Made by a program: the position numbers and the translations under genes. Source: ZC4RG30 sp039932715 (GTDB lineage Bacteria; Pseudomonadota; Gammaproteobacteria; Steroidobacterales; Steroidobacteraceae). From it: a stretch of 64,000 nt of DNA. Shown here in pieces: positions 45,313-53,486 of this stretch (within the stretch, counting starts at the first letter, position 1; each line of letters starts with the position of its first letter). Under the pieces are notes generated by a model. The model was not told the origin of the DNA, made no database searches, and worked only from the letters and a program-made list of their open reading frames with translations. Location: positions 107,955-171,954 of the forward strand of contig JBDTPN010000003.1 of NCBI GenBank assembly GCA_039932715.1, in the 5' to 3' direction.

Positions 45313-46137
45313 ATGAGCCTGAAAGGGAAGTTGCTGTGCGTCGGACAGACCGACACCGGCAGAGTCCGAGAGCACAACGAGGACATGATCGCCTTCGACG
45401 GCGAACTGGGCCTGGTCGTGCTGGCCGATGGCATGGGCGGCTACAACGCCGGTGAAGTCGCCAGCGGCATCGCGGTCAAGACCGTGTTCAACCTGATCCG
45501 CGAATCCATCGGGCGTGAAAATCTCAATCTCGCTGATGACCACAGCGGCATGTCACGTCCCAGCATCATCCTGCGCGACGCCATACAGCGGGCCAACAAG
45601 ATCATCTATCAAACGGCGCGCAGCCAGCCACATTGCGAAGGAATGGGCACCACCGTGGTGGCGGCGCTGTTCTTTGATGACCGGGTGTCTATTGCCCACG
45701 TCGGCGACTCACGCATCTACCGCGTGCGCAGCGGCGCCATCGAGCAGATCACCCTGGACCACTCCCTGCTGCAGGAGCTGGTCGACCGGGGGTTCTACTC
45801 CCCTGAGGAGGCCCAGCGAGCCTCCAACAAGAACTACGTGACCCGGGCCCTGGGGGTGGAATCCAACGTCGAGGTGGAGATCCAGCAGCACCCCGTCCAC
45901 AAAGGCGACATATACCTGCTGTGCTCTGACGGGCTCTCAGACATGGTCGAGGACGACGATATGGTCCTGACTATCAGTACTTTCGGGGCAAATCTCAATT
46001 CTGTTGCGCAACATCTGATTCAATTGGCCAATGACAACGGCGGGAAGGACAACATTTCCGTGGTCATGGCTCAGGTTCTGGACTCCTTCCCGGTCCGGCA
46101 CGGTATATTTGACAGAATATTGAAGTGGTTCAGCTGA
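45313..46137 (+). CDS. PP2C-type Ser/Thr protein phosphatase
   Basis: 274 residues. Metal-binding PP2C motifs are visible: VREHNEDMIA, LADGMGGYNAGEVAS, AHVGDSRIYRVR, CSDGLSDMVEDD and GGKDNISVV. It should dephosphorylate Ser/Thr phosphoproteins. The next gene, 16 bases on, encodes an FHA protein that binds phosphothreonine, so the two likely act together. No Ser/Thr kinase gene lies nearby in the window, so the kinase must be elsewhere. Confidence 0.93.
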   Translation: MSLKGKLLCVGQTDTGRVREHNEDMIAFDGELGLVVLADGMGGYNAGEVASGIAVKTVFNLIRESIGRENLNLADDHSGMSRPSIILRDAIQRANKIIYQTARSQPHCEGMGTTVVAALFFDDRVSIAHVGDSRIYRVRSGAIEQITLDHSLLQELVDRGFYSPEEAQRASNKNYVTRALGVESNVEVEIQQHPVHKGDIYLLCSDGLSDMVEDDDMVLTISTFGANLNSVAQHLIQLANDNGGKDNISVVMAQVLDSFPVRHGIFDRILKWFS

Positions 46138-46153
46138 CACTAGGGCGCTTAAC

Positions 46154-46855
46154 ATGGCACGGTTGATATTGAGTCTCGACGGTCAGGTCCTGGCCGAATA
46201 CAACATGAACAAGGAGCGCTATACGGTTGGGCGCCTCCCTGACAATGACATCCGGATCGACAATCCGGCCGTCAGCGGTCACCACTCCCTGATCATCAAT
46301 ATCCTCAATGACTCCTTCCTTGAGGACCTCAACAGCACCAATGGCACCTACGTCAATGGCAAGCTGATCAAAAAGCATGCACTGCAGCACGGCGATGTGA
46401 TCACCGCCGGCCACCACCAGCTGCGCTTCGTCGAGGATGACGACGCCCAGCAGGACGAATTCGAGAAAACGATGGTTATCCAGCCATCGCAGCGACCCAT
46501 CGAGAGGATCCAGGCGGCCCGCGCCGCAGCCGAAACGGGTGCCACCACCACCCGACGGGCATTGCCGGACGGCGCAAGCCAGGTCAAGAAGGCGCGCCTG
46601 CAGGTGCTTTCAGGCGCGTTTGCCGGCCGTGAGCTCGAATTGGTCAAGGCCCTGACCACGCTGGGTCGCCCTGGCATCCAGGTGGCCGCGATCACGCGTC
46701 GTGCTGACGGGTTCTACATCGTGCATGTCGACGCTGATGCGCCGGACAACTACCCGCTGGTCAATGGCACGCCCATCGGGGCGCAGGTGCGCAGGCTGGT
46801 CGACAACGACGTGATTCAGCTGGCCGGCGTGAAGATGGGATTCTTCGAAAGCTGA
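46154..46855 (+). CDS. Double FHA-domain protein
   Basis: 233 residues. The first FHA domain (about 20-95) is canonical: YTVGRLPDNDIRID, AVSGHHSLI and NSTNGTYVNG provide the phosphothreonine-binding residues. A second, more divergent FHA domain runs from about 145 to 232 (LTTLGRPGIQVAAITRR, PLVNGTPIG). A linker with TMVIQPSQ contains a possible phosphorylated threonine. It is probably a reader of the signal removed by the adjacent phosphatase. It converges with alr. Confidence 0.88.
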   Translation: MARLILSLDGQVLAEYNMNKERYTVGRLPDNDIRIDNPAVSGHHSLIINILNDSFLEDLNSTNGTYVNGKLIKKHALQHGDVITAGHHQLRFVEDDDAQQDEFEKTMVIQPSQRPIERIQAARAAAETGATTTRRALPDGASQVKKARLQVLSGAFAGRELELVKALTTLGRPGIQVAAITRRADGFYIVHVDADAPDNYPLVNGTPIGAQVRRLVDNDVIQLAGVKMGFFES

Positions 46856-46865
46856 GCATCGCCTG

Positions 46866-47945
46866 TCAGGCCATGCTGACAGGCACCCGCTGGCTGATTG
46901 CACACAGCAGTTCGTAGGGAATCGTCCCGGCGCGCTGGGCGACTTGCTCAACGGGAAGCTCCGGTCCCCACAGCATGGCCTGATCTCCCACGCGGATGGC
47001 GCGCGCCGCGTCGGTCACATCCACGCCGATCATGTCCATGGACACACGCCCCGCCAGGGGCAATGCCTGGCCGTTGATCATTACCGGTGAACCACTGCAA
47101 AGACTGCGCAATAGTCCATCGCCGTAGCCGGCCGCGACAATGGCAATCCGCGAGTTGCGCTCTGCGCGCCAGGTAGCCCCATACCCCACGGTTTCCCCGC
47201 GCGATACATCACGCAGGCTGATGACTGTCGAGACCAGGCGCATCGCCGGCACCAATCCCAGTGCGGCGCCAGTTTCCCCGGCAAAAGGGGCTACACCGTA
47301 GAGCGCCAGTCCAGGACGAACCCATTCACCCAGCGCGCGAGGTTGGCTGAAGACGGCCGCGGAATTGGCCAGACTGGTGGACAGTCCCCTGCCCTGCGTC
47401 AACTGCGTGAACCTTGCGATCTGTTCAAGGGTCATGGACGAACCGCGTTCGTCGGCGCATGCGAAATGCGTAAGCGACCGGATTTCGCGCACCACGCCAG
47501 GCAATGCAGCCAAGCGTGCCAACGCGCCAGCAAACTGCTCCGGTCGAAATCCCAGCCGGTTCATGCCGGTGTCGACTTTGAGCCAGGCTACCAGCGGCTG
47601 GGCGACAGCGGCTGCCTCAAGCAGGGACAACTGTTCTGCCTCGTGCACCACCAGGTCGAATCGCAGCTGCGCAGCCAGGGCCAGCTGTTCCGAGGAGAAC
47701 ACACCTTCAAGCAATACGACAGGAGAGTTGATGCCGGCATCACGCATTGCCACGGCCTCTTCCATGCGCGCCACTCCGAAAGCATCCGCGCCTTCAAGGC
47801 ATCTTGCAGTGGCGACCAACCCATGGCCGTAGGCATTGGCCTTGATGATGGCCATCACGCGGCGCCCGGCTGCCACCTCGCGCACACGGGCCAGGTTACT
47901 GCGCAGCGCTGCCGCGCTGACCTGGGCGCGGATCAGCGAACTCAA
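46866..47945 (-). CDS. alr: Alanine racemase
   Basis: 359 residues, PLP-dependent. The cofactor lysine Lys35 lies in MAIIKANAYGHG and the catalytic tyrosine in ETVGYGATW. It makes D-alanine for peptidoglycan. The start is TTG at 47945, with AAGGA nine bases upstream, 13 bases after dnaB. The dnaB-alr order is common in gammaproteobacteria. Confidence 0.95.
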   Translation of the reverse strand: MSSLIRAQVSAAALRSNLARVREVAAGRRVMAIIKANAYGHGLVATARCLEGADAFGVARMEEAVAMRDAGINSPVVLLEGVFSSEQLALAAQLRFDLVVHEAEQLSLLEAAAVAQPLVAWLKVDTGMNRLGFRPEQFAGALARLAALPGVVREIRSLTHFACADERGSSMTLEQIARFTQLTQGRGLSTSLANSAAVFSQPRALGEWVRPGLALYGVAPFAGETGAALGLVPAMRLVSTVISLRDVSRGETVGYGATWRAERNSRIAIVAAGYGDGLLRSLCSGSPVMINGQALPLAGRVSMDMIGVDVTDAARAIRVGDQAMLWGPELPVEQVAQRAGTIPYELLCAISQRVPVSMA

Positions 47946-47958
47946 GTCAGGAAATCCT

Positions 47959-49362
47959 TCACCTCAAGACCCCTTCGGCATAGGCGTCGGGCATGAAATT
48001 CTGGAACCGGGTGAATTGCCCCTGGAACGTCAGCGGAAAGTACCCGGTCTCGCCGTTGCGATGCTTCGCGAGGTCGATGTCTGCCATGCCTTTTTTCGGC
48101 GTGTTCTTGTCGTAGACCTCTTCGCGATAGATGAACAGGATCATGTCTGCATCCTGTTCAATAGCGCCCGACTCACGAAGATCCGACATCACCGGCTTCT
48201 TGCTCTCGCGCTGCTCGACGCTGCGATTGAGCTGTGACAGCGCAATCACCGGCACATTGAGCTCCTTGGCCAGCGCCTTGAGACCGCGCGAAATCTCGGA
48301 AATTTCGGTGGCGCGGTTTTCCTTGGTGCCTGCAACCTGCATCAGCTGCAGGTAATCCACTACCACCATGTCCAGGCCGTGTTCGCGCTTGACGCGTCGT
48401 GCACGCGCGCGCAGCTCGGTGGGAGTAAGTCCGGGGGATTCGTCGATGAACAGGCGCGCTTCGGCCAGCTGGTTGGTGGCGCTGGTGATGCGCACCCAGT
48501 CCTGGTCGGAAATGCGACCGCTGCGTATGTCATGCAACGGCACTCCGCCCACCGACGACAGCATGCGGGTCATCAATTGCTCGGCGGGCATTTCCATGCT
48601 GAACACCAGCACCGAGCCGCGCACGTTCTGCGCCAGCGCCACGTTCTCGGCCATATTGATGGCCAGCGTGGTCTTGCCCATGGAGGGACGACCGGCCACG
48701 ATCACCAGGTCGCCGCCGCGCAGCCCACCGGTCTTGTTGTCGAAATCACTGAACCCGGTGGCGATGCCGCGCATCTTGTCGGGGTTGGCATGCCAGTCGT
48801 CGATCTTGTCGATCAGCGCAGGCAGCATGGTACGCACTGACTGTGCGCCGTCGCTGCGGCGAGTGCCGCGTTCGGCAATCTCGAACACGCGCTGCTCTGC
48901 CTGGTTGACCAGGTCACGCGCCGACATGCCGTCGTCGCTGAACACCGAAGACGCAATGGCACTGCCCACGCTGACCAGTGCGCGCAGCAATGCGCGTTCA
49001 CGCACGATCTGCGCATAGGCCCTGACATTGGCGGCACTGGGAGTATCGCGCGCCAGTGTGCCCAGGTACGCCAGCCCACCGGCATCCTGCAGCTTGCCAT
49101 TGCGGTCCAGCTGCTCCGACACGGTGACCACATCACAGACCTTTGACTGCGACACCAGTTCGGTGATGGCTTCGAATATCAGCCGATGGTCGGGGCGATA
49201 GAAATCCTCGGCGCCAACGGAGTCGCCGACCTGGTCCCACGCGGTGGTGTCGAGCAACAGGCCGCCAAGTACGGCCTGCTCAGCCTCGACCGAATGCGGC
49301 GGCGTGCGCAGCAAATCGGTGCCGCTGTCGGCATCGTGGCGCAGTCTCTGTGGACCGGCCAT
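47959..49362 (-). CDS. dnaB: Replicative DNA helicase DnaB
   Basis: 467 residues. The N-terminal domain begins PPHSVEAEQAVLGGLLLD; the RecA-like core has Walker A GRPSMGKTTLAIN and MVVVDYLQLM. It unwinds DNA at replication forks. It follows rplI by 32 bases in the rpsF-rpsR-rplI-dnaB-alr order. No intein or insertion is seen. Confidence 0.98.
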   Translation of the reverse strand: MAGPQRLRHDADSGTDLLRTPPHSVEAEQAVLGGLLLDTTAWDQVGDSVGAEDFYRPDHRLIFEAITELVSQSKVCDVVTVSEQLDRNGKLQDAGGLAYLGTLARDTPSAANVRAYAQIVRERALLRALVSVGSAIASSVFSDDGMSARDLVNQAEQRVFEIAERGTRRSDGAQSVRTMLPALIDKIDDWHANPDKMRGIATGFSDFDNKTGGLRGGDLVIVAGRPSMGKTTLAINMAENVALAQNVRGSVLVFSMEMPAEQLMTRMLSSVGGVPLHDIRSGRISDQDWVRITSATNQLAEARLFIDESPGLTPTELRARARRVKREHGLDMVVVDYLQLMQVAGTKENRATEISEISRGLKALAKELNVPVIALSQLNRSVEQRESKKPVMSDLRESGAIEQDADMILFIYREEVYDKNTPKKGMADIDLAKHRNGETGYFPLTFQGQFTRFQNFMPDAYAEGVLR

Positions 49363-49394
49363 ATGCTTTGCGGCGTCGGGCCCCGAAGGGACCG

Positions 49395-49850
49395 TCAGCC
49401 CTTCTCGTCGGCGGTGATGGTGATGGGCAGCTCGATGTTGACGTCGGTGTGCAGGTGCACCACCACGACGTGATCACCCACGGTGCGCAGCGGACCGCTG
49501 GGCAGGCGCACTTCCGCACGCTGCAACGGCTGACCGGCGGCAGTGGACGCCTCGGCTATATCGGCGGTGCCGATGGAACCGAAGAGCTTGCCTTCACTGC
49601 CGGCCTTGGCCTTGATCTGCAGACGGAAGCCTTCGAAGGCTGCCTTGCGCCCTTCGGCGCCCGACAGGTTTTCATGCGCGGCATTTTCCAGCTCGGCGCG
49701 ACGGGCTTCGAACCTGGTGACATTGGCCGGTGTGGCCAGCGTGGCCTTGCCCGTGGGCAGCAGAAAATTGCGCGCGTAACCGGAGCGCACGATGACGCGG
49801 TCACCCAGATTGCCCAGGTTCGCGACCTTTTCCAGAAGAATGACATCCAT
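49395..49850 (-). CDS. rplI: Ribosomal protein L9
   Basis: 151 residues. The start MDVILLEKVANLGNLGDRV and the RSGYARNFLLPTGKA segment are diagnostic of L9. The C-terminal domain (KLFGSIGTADIAEA) is complete. Confidence 0.98.
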   Translation of the reverse strand: MDVILLEKVANLGNLGDRVIVRSGYARNFLLPTGKATLATPANVTRFEARRAELENAAHENLSGAEGRKAAFEGFRLQIKAKAGSEGKLFGSIGTADIAEASTAAGQPLQRAEVRLPSGPLRTVGDHVVVVHLHTDVNIELPITITADEKG

Positions 49851-49862
49851 GGGATTAAGGCC

Positions 49863-50087
49863 TCAATGCTGATCGGTATAGGGCAACAGTGCCAGGAAGC
49901 GCGCGCGCTTGATGGCAACGGACAGCTGGCGCTGGAAGAAGCTCTTGGTGCCCGTGATGCGGCTGGGAACGATCTTGCCAGTCTCGGAGACATAGCCCTT
50001 GAGCGTGCCCAGGTCCTTGTAGTCAATGGACTTCACGCCATCGGCGGTGAAGCGGCAGAATTTCTTGCGACGGATAAAACGTGACAT
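49863..50087 (-). CDS. rpsR: Ribosomal protein S18
   Basis: 74 residues. The conserved CRFTADG, IDYKDLGTLKGYVSETGKIVPSRITGT and KRARFLALLPYTDQH segments identify S18. It lies between rpsF and rplI. Confidence 0.98.
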   Translation of the reverse strand: MSRFIRRKKFCRFTADGVKSIDYKDLGTLKGYVSETGKIVPSRITGTKSFFQRQLSVAIKRARFLALLPYTDQH

Positions 50088-50108
50088 GTGTTGATTGCTC
50101 CGGATTGA

Positions 50109-50498
50109 CTAGCGCATGCCCATGTCGTCGTCATCGCCCAGGGGCGAATCACGATCACGGCGGCGGTCGGCGTCTTCGTCTTCACCGCGCGCCATGGGCG
50201 AGGGCTCGATGACCGCCTCGTCCATGCCTACGACCAGGTGCCGCAGCACCGCATCGCTGAAGCGGAATGAGCCATTGAGCTCGGCCAGGGTCTTCTGGTC
50301 GATCTCGATGTTCATCAGGATGTAATGGGCCTTGTGGACCTTGACGATGGGATATGCCAGCTGGCGCCGACCCCAATCCTCAACGCGATGCACGGTGCCG
50401 CCGCCGGCGGTCACGATGCCCTTGTAACGCTCGAGCATGGCCGGAACCTGCTCGCTCTGGTCCGGATGCACCAGGACCACGATCTCGTAATGCCTCAT
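50109..50498 (-). CDS. rpsF: Ribosomal protein S6
   Basis: 129 residues: a normal S6 core (MRHYEIVVLVHPDQSEQVPA, HYILMNIEIDQ) with a long acidic/arginine tail ending DDDDMGMR. The ATG at 50498 is the standard start; the open frame to 50603 is upstream leader. A likely S6:S18 autoregulatory hairpin lies in that leader. Confidence 0.97.
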   Translation of the reverse strand: MRHYEIVVLVHPDQSEQVPAMLERYKGIVTAGGGTVHRVEDWGRRQLAYPIVKVHKAHYILMNIEIDQKTLAELNGSFRFSDAVLRHLVVGMDEAVIEPSPMARGEDEDADRRRDRDSPLGDDDDMGMR

Positions 50499-50519
50499 GT
50501 AGCCTCTCTTTTGGTTAAA

Positions 50520-50549
50520 GCCACCCGCCCAAGGCATTGGCGGTGTGGC
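50520..50549 (-). promoter_or_regulatory. Probable S6:S18-binding leader RNA of rpsF
   Basis: On the minus strand the leader folds as GCCAC with GTGGC at the base, an internal CCG trinucleotide and an apical CC/GG closed loop, 21 bases before the rpsF start. This matches the known rpsF leader motif that mimics the S6:S18 site of 16S rRNA and lets the proteins repress their own operon. The assignment is by eye. Confidence 0.5.
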
Positions 50550-50599
50550 AAGAAGGGGCGCGGATTGTACGGGCGTCAGGGGCCCCAGGCAACCGGCAT

Positions 50600-52483
50600 T
50601 CACCGGGCTGTGGTCGTCCCCCAGGCTACTGGCATCCCATAAGGCTGATCCACCGAAACCGCCTCCACCGCCTGGATGCGGCCACCGACCACCTTGTAGA
50701 CCTCGAACAGCTCCCTGGCCATGGCGTGGAAGCGGTCACTCTCGACCTTGCGGCCGTCAGTAAGGGTGTACTGGCGCTGCGCCAAGCCGAAGTCTGCAAT
50801 CGAGGCCAGGATCACCAGCCCTCGCTCCTCATCCACTCCCAGCACGCGGCGACCGCGCAGCCTGTCCACCGGATGGTAGAGGCCCATTTTCAATTGGGCT
50901 TCACAGCCCTGGGCATATTGGCCCGGAGACTTCACCAGTCCGATGGATCCCACATCACCCTGAGACACCACCACGCCATTTTCGGTGCGCGTGCAGCCTT
51001 GCTCGAAGCGTGTGTGCAACGTGCCATCGTTACGCTGGACGGTGTCCGCATACCCCTGGACCACAGCAATGAGTTGCCTGCGCGAACTGCGCTGGCCAGC
51101 CGGCACCACCGACTCGAAGCGCGCGTCCACGGCAAATTTCTTGGGATCGCCCCATGGTCCCGGATTGCGCTCGCGTGCCACGATGACTTCCACTTCGCCC
51201 ACATGGGCACCGGTGGCCTTGAGCCGCACGCCGGCCCAGGCGGCGGCATCGTGGTCGTATATCAGTCCATACCAGGTGTAGGTGCCCGCCACCGGATCGG
51301 CCACGCGCAGCGCTGCATCGGACTTGCTCCGGATGGAGCCCCAGATGCCCTCGCCCACCTGTATGCCCACCCCGTTTTCGGTGAAGCGCACATTGCGCGC
51401 CCACGGCACATCGCCGGGCTTCTGACTGGCGAACGCCGTCATGAATTTATCGCCCAGCGCCAGCAGGCAGGCCTTGTCGCACCGCTCCTTCAACGTCGCG
51501 GCATCTTCCGGTTGCGCCGCCAACGCCGGCGGATAGAAATAGAACGGGTTGTGCATCTGGTGCGGCACATAGCTGAACACCGCTTCGATGCGATAAATCT
51601 TGCTGTCGCGAACCTTGAATGCCTCGATCAGTGAAATGGAATTGGGCCATTTGAGCGCAGTCTTCATCTCGCGCCCGTCAGTGAGCTTGTAGCGGTCGAA
51701 CTCATTGGCATGATCGAAGAATCCCGTCGCCACCACCACGCCGCGTTCCACATCGATCAGTGGATAGCGGCGCTCGCGGATGCGCTTGTTGATGCGATAG
51801 ATGCCCAGCTTGAACTGCGCTTCACAGCCCGGGGAAATGGTGCCGGCCGAGCCTGACGTCGCCGCCGTGGTCAGGATGCCGTTCTCGAGGCGCCCGCATT
51901 CCAGGTCGAAGGGCGTGAACACATTGCCGTCGTTGAGTTCCACGGTGTTGAAATAGCCGTCGGCCACGGCACGCAGTCGCTCGCGCGAACGACGCTGTTC
52001 GGGGGGCAGGATGTCGTTGAACGACGCATCGTGTACCACCTTGCTGGCGTCCCCGAACGGCAGAGGCAATCCGGTGTTGCGCACCACCACCGTCTCGGCT
52101 TCGGCTATCGCGCCTGCGCGCACGCCCAGACGCAAAGCGAAATACACCGGCTTGCCGTTTTCTTCAGCAGTACCCAACCAGGCCACCTGCCCCGTTTGAG
52201 TATCGGCGGCGATCATGCCGCTGGGCGCCACGCCGGTGGCCGTAGCCCACAGCCCTTCCTTGCCGAAAGCCAGTTCCACGTCATTCTCGGTAAATCTCAC
52301 GCCTGGCTGCACTTTGAGTCGCGAGGCATCGCGCACTGCAAGAGCGCTCATGTAGTTCGTCGCGAACTGCGACAAGCAGGCGTGATCGCAATCCGCCACA
52401 TTCCAGGCTGTGCGCTCACCCGGTGCCTGCGCCAGTGCGGCGCCGGCAATCAGACAGAATGAAAGTGTCAGCAGTTTCTTCAC
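50600..52483 (-). CDS. Exported CxxxC repeat-family protein, two repeats (second locus)
   Basis: 627 residues: signal peptide (VKKLLTLSFCLIAGAALAQA) and two repeats of the family seen at 10616 and 11606, opening at Cys32-Cys36 (CDHACLSQF) and Cys335-Cys339 (CDKACLLAL). Shared blocks include VRFTENDVEL/VRFTENGVGI, the ENG element (GRLENGILT/TRTENGVVV), CEAQFKLGIY/CEAQLKMGLY and a V-x-E-R/E-E-R-G-L/V-V segment. The start is GTG at 52483; no ATG fits. The two copies differ more than those in the 11606 gene. It lies next to an SMP-30-like lipoprotein and a PQQ dehydrogenase. No function is known. Confidence 0.65.
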   Translation of the reverse strand: MKKLLTLSFCLIAGAALAQAPGERTAWNVADCDHACLSQFATNYMSALAVRDASRLKVQPGVRFTENDVELAFGKEGLWATATGVAPSGMIAADTQTGQVAWLGTAEENGKPVYFALRLGVRAGAIAEAETVVVRNTGLPLPFGDASKVVHDASFNDILPPEQRRSRERLRAVADGYFNTVELNDGNVFTPFDLECGRLENGILTTAATSGSAGTISPGCEAQFKLGIYRINKRIRERRYPLIDVERGVVVATGFFDHANEFDRYKLTDGREMKTALKWPNSISLIEAFKVRDSKIYRIEAVFSYVPHQMHNPFYFYPPALAAQPEDAATLKERCDKACLLALGDKFMTAFASQKPGDVPWARNVRFTENGVGIQVGEGIWGSIRSKSDAALRVADPVAGTYTWYGLIYDHDAAAWAGVRLKATGAHVGEVEVIVARERNPGPWGDPKKFAVDARFESVVPAGQRSSRRQLIAVVQGYADTVQRNDGTLHTRFEQGCTRTENGVVVSQGDVGSIGLVKSPGQYAQGCEAQLKMGLYHPVDRLRGRRVLGVDEERGLVILASIADFGLAQRQYTLTDGRKVESDRFHAMARELFEVYKVVGGRIQAVEAVSVDQPYGMPVAWGTTTAR

Positions 52484-52508
52484 AGTGAGACCCCGTTGCT
52501 GGAATGAA

Positions 52509-53459
52509 CTAGCGCGGCATTGCAATTGCGATGGCCTTGAACGGACCCGGATCCTTGCCGCGCAATTCCGGATTGAACAGGTACTGGATCTTGCCTTCGA
52601 CCACATACACGGTATTCCCGATCAGCGTGATGCCTGGCGATGAGTTGAGCCCATCGCGCAGCACCTGGATGCTGGCGTCGTCGCCCTTGATCGTCACCAA
52701 TGTGGCCCGGCCGCTGGTGCCTTCGGCCTGCAGGAAGCGATTGTTGCCGATGTGCCGCAGACCATCCGGTCCGCCCATTTTTTCCGATGCCCTGAGCAGC
52801 GTCAGCTGCACGGGCTTGCCGGCCGCCGGAAGGTTCACCCGCCACAATTCATTGCGCTGCACGTTGTTGACATACAGCGCGTCGGCGCCAAAGGCCAATC
52901 CATCGATGCCCTTGAGGCGATCGTCGCTGACCACAACTTCCAGTGCTCTGCCGCCCTTGGGTAATCTCAGAATGCGACCGCCCGGAGTGTCACTGGCGTA
53001 GGCGCTGCCGTCACTGGCGATGGTGATGTCGTTGCAGGTGCCGCCCGGCGCCGGAAAAGGCCAGCGTCCCACCAGCTTGCCGCCGTCCAGCTGGAAGGCG
53101 ACCAGCTCCGACGGTGCAGCCGGCCCTGCGCCGCGCGGCGCAAAGGAATTGGCCACGGAACACACCCACAACCTACCGGACTTCGCGTCGGCCAGCACGC
53201 CGTACACCGAACGCAGGCCGTTCGCGGCGTCAGGCGTAATGAACGGCCTTGCCACGAGGTCACCCGGCCCGGCGCGATAGATGATGCCGTTGATACTGCC
53301 GGTGAACAGCGCCCCTTGCGGTGTCGAGGTAACACTCTCCGGATGCACGCCCTGACCCTCGATGACGATATCGCCGCGTGACGCCAGGGACGGCGAAGAC
53401 GCGCAGCCCGACATCCCGGCCGCCACGGCGACCAGCGCCAACACGCAACTTGCTTTCAT
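52509..53459 (-). CDS. SMP-30/gluconolactonase-like lipoprotein
   Basis: 316 residues with a lipobox (GMSGC, Cys19). The mature part is a six-bladed beta-propeller of the SMP-30/LRE type, with GGTCNDITIASDGSAYASDT and GIDGLAFGADALYVNN carrying the metal-binding Asn/Asp residues of the family. SMP-30 proteins hydrolyse sugar lactones, but exported relatives may have other roles. The ATG at 53459 follows a GGGGG stretch. It is divergent from the PQQ dehydrogenase with only 27 bases between them, and upstream of the repeat-family gene at 52483. Confidence 0.72.
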   Translation of the reverse strand: MKASCVLALVAVAAGMSGCASSPSLASRGDIVIEGQGVHPESVTSTPQGALFTGSINGIIYRAGPGDLVARPFITPDAANGLRSVYGVLADAKSGRLWVCSVANSFAPRGAGPAAPSELVAFQLDGGKLVGRWPFPAPGGTCNDITIASDGSAYASDTPGGRILRLPKGGRALEVVVSDDRLKGIDGLAFGADALYVNNVQRNELWRVNLPAAGKPVQLTLLRASEKMGGPDGLRHIGNNRFLQAEGTSGRATLVTIKGDDASIQVLRDGLNSSPGITLIGNTVYVVEGKIQYLFNPELRGKDPGPFKAIAIAMPR

Positions 53460-53486
53460 GACCCCCGCATCCGTTACGATCTTTCG

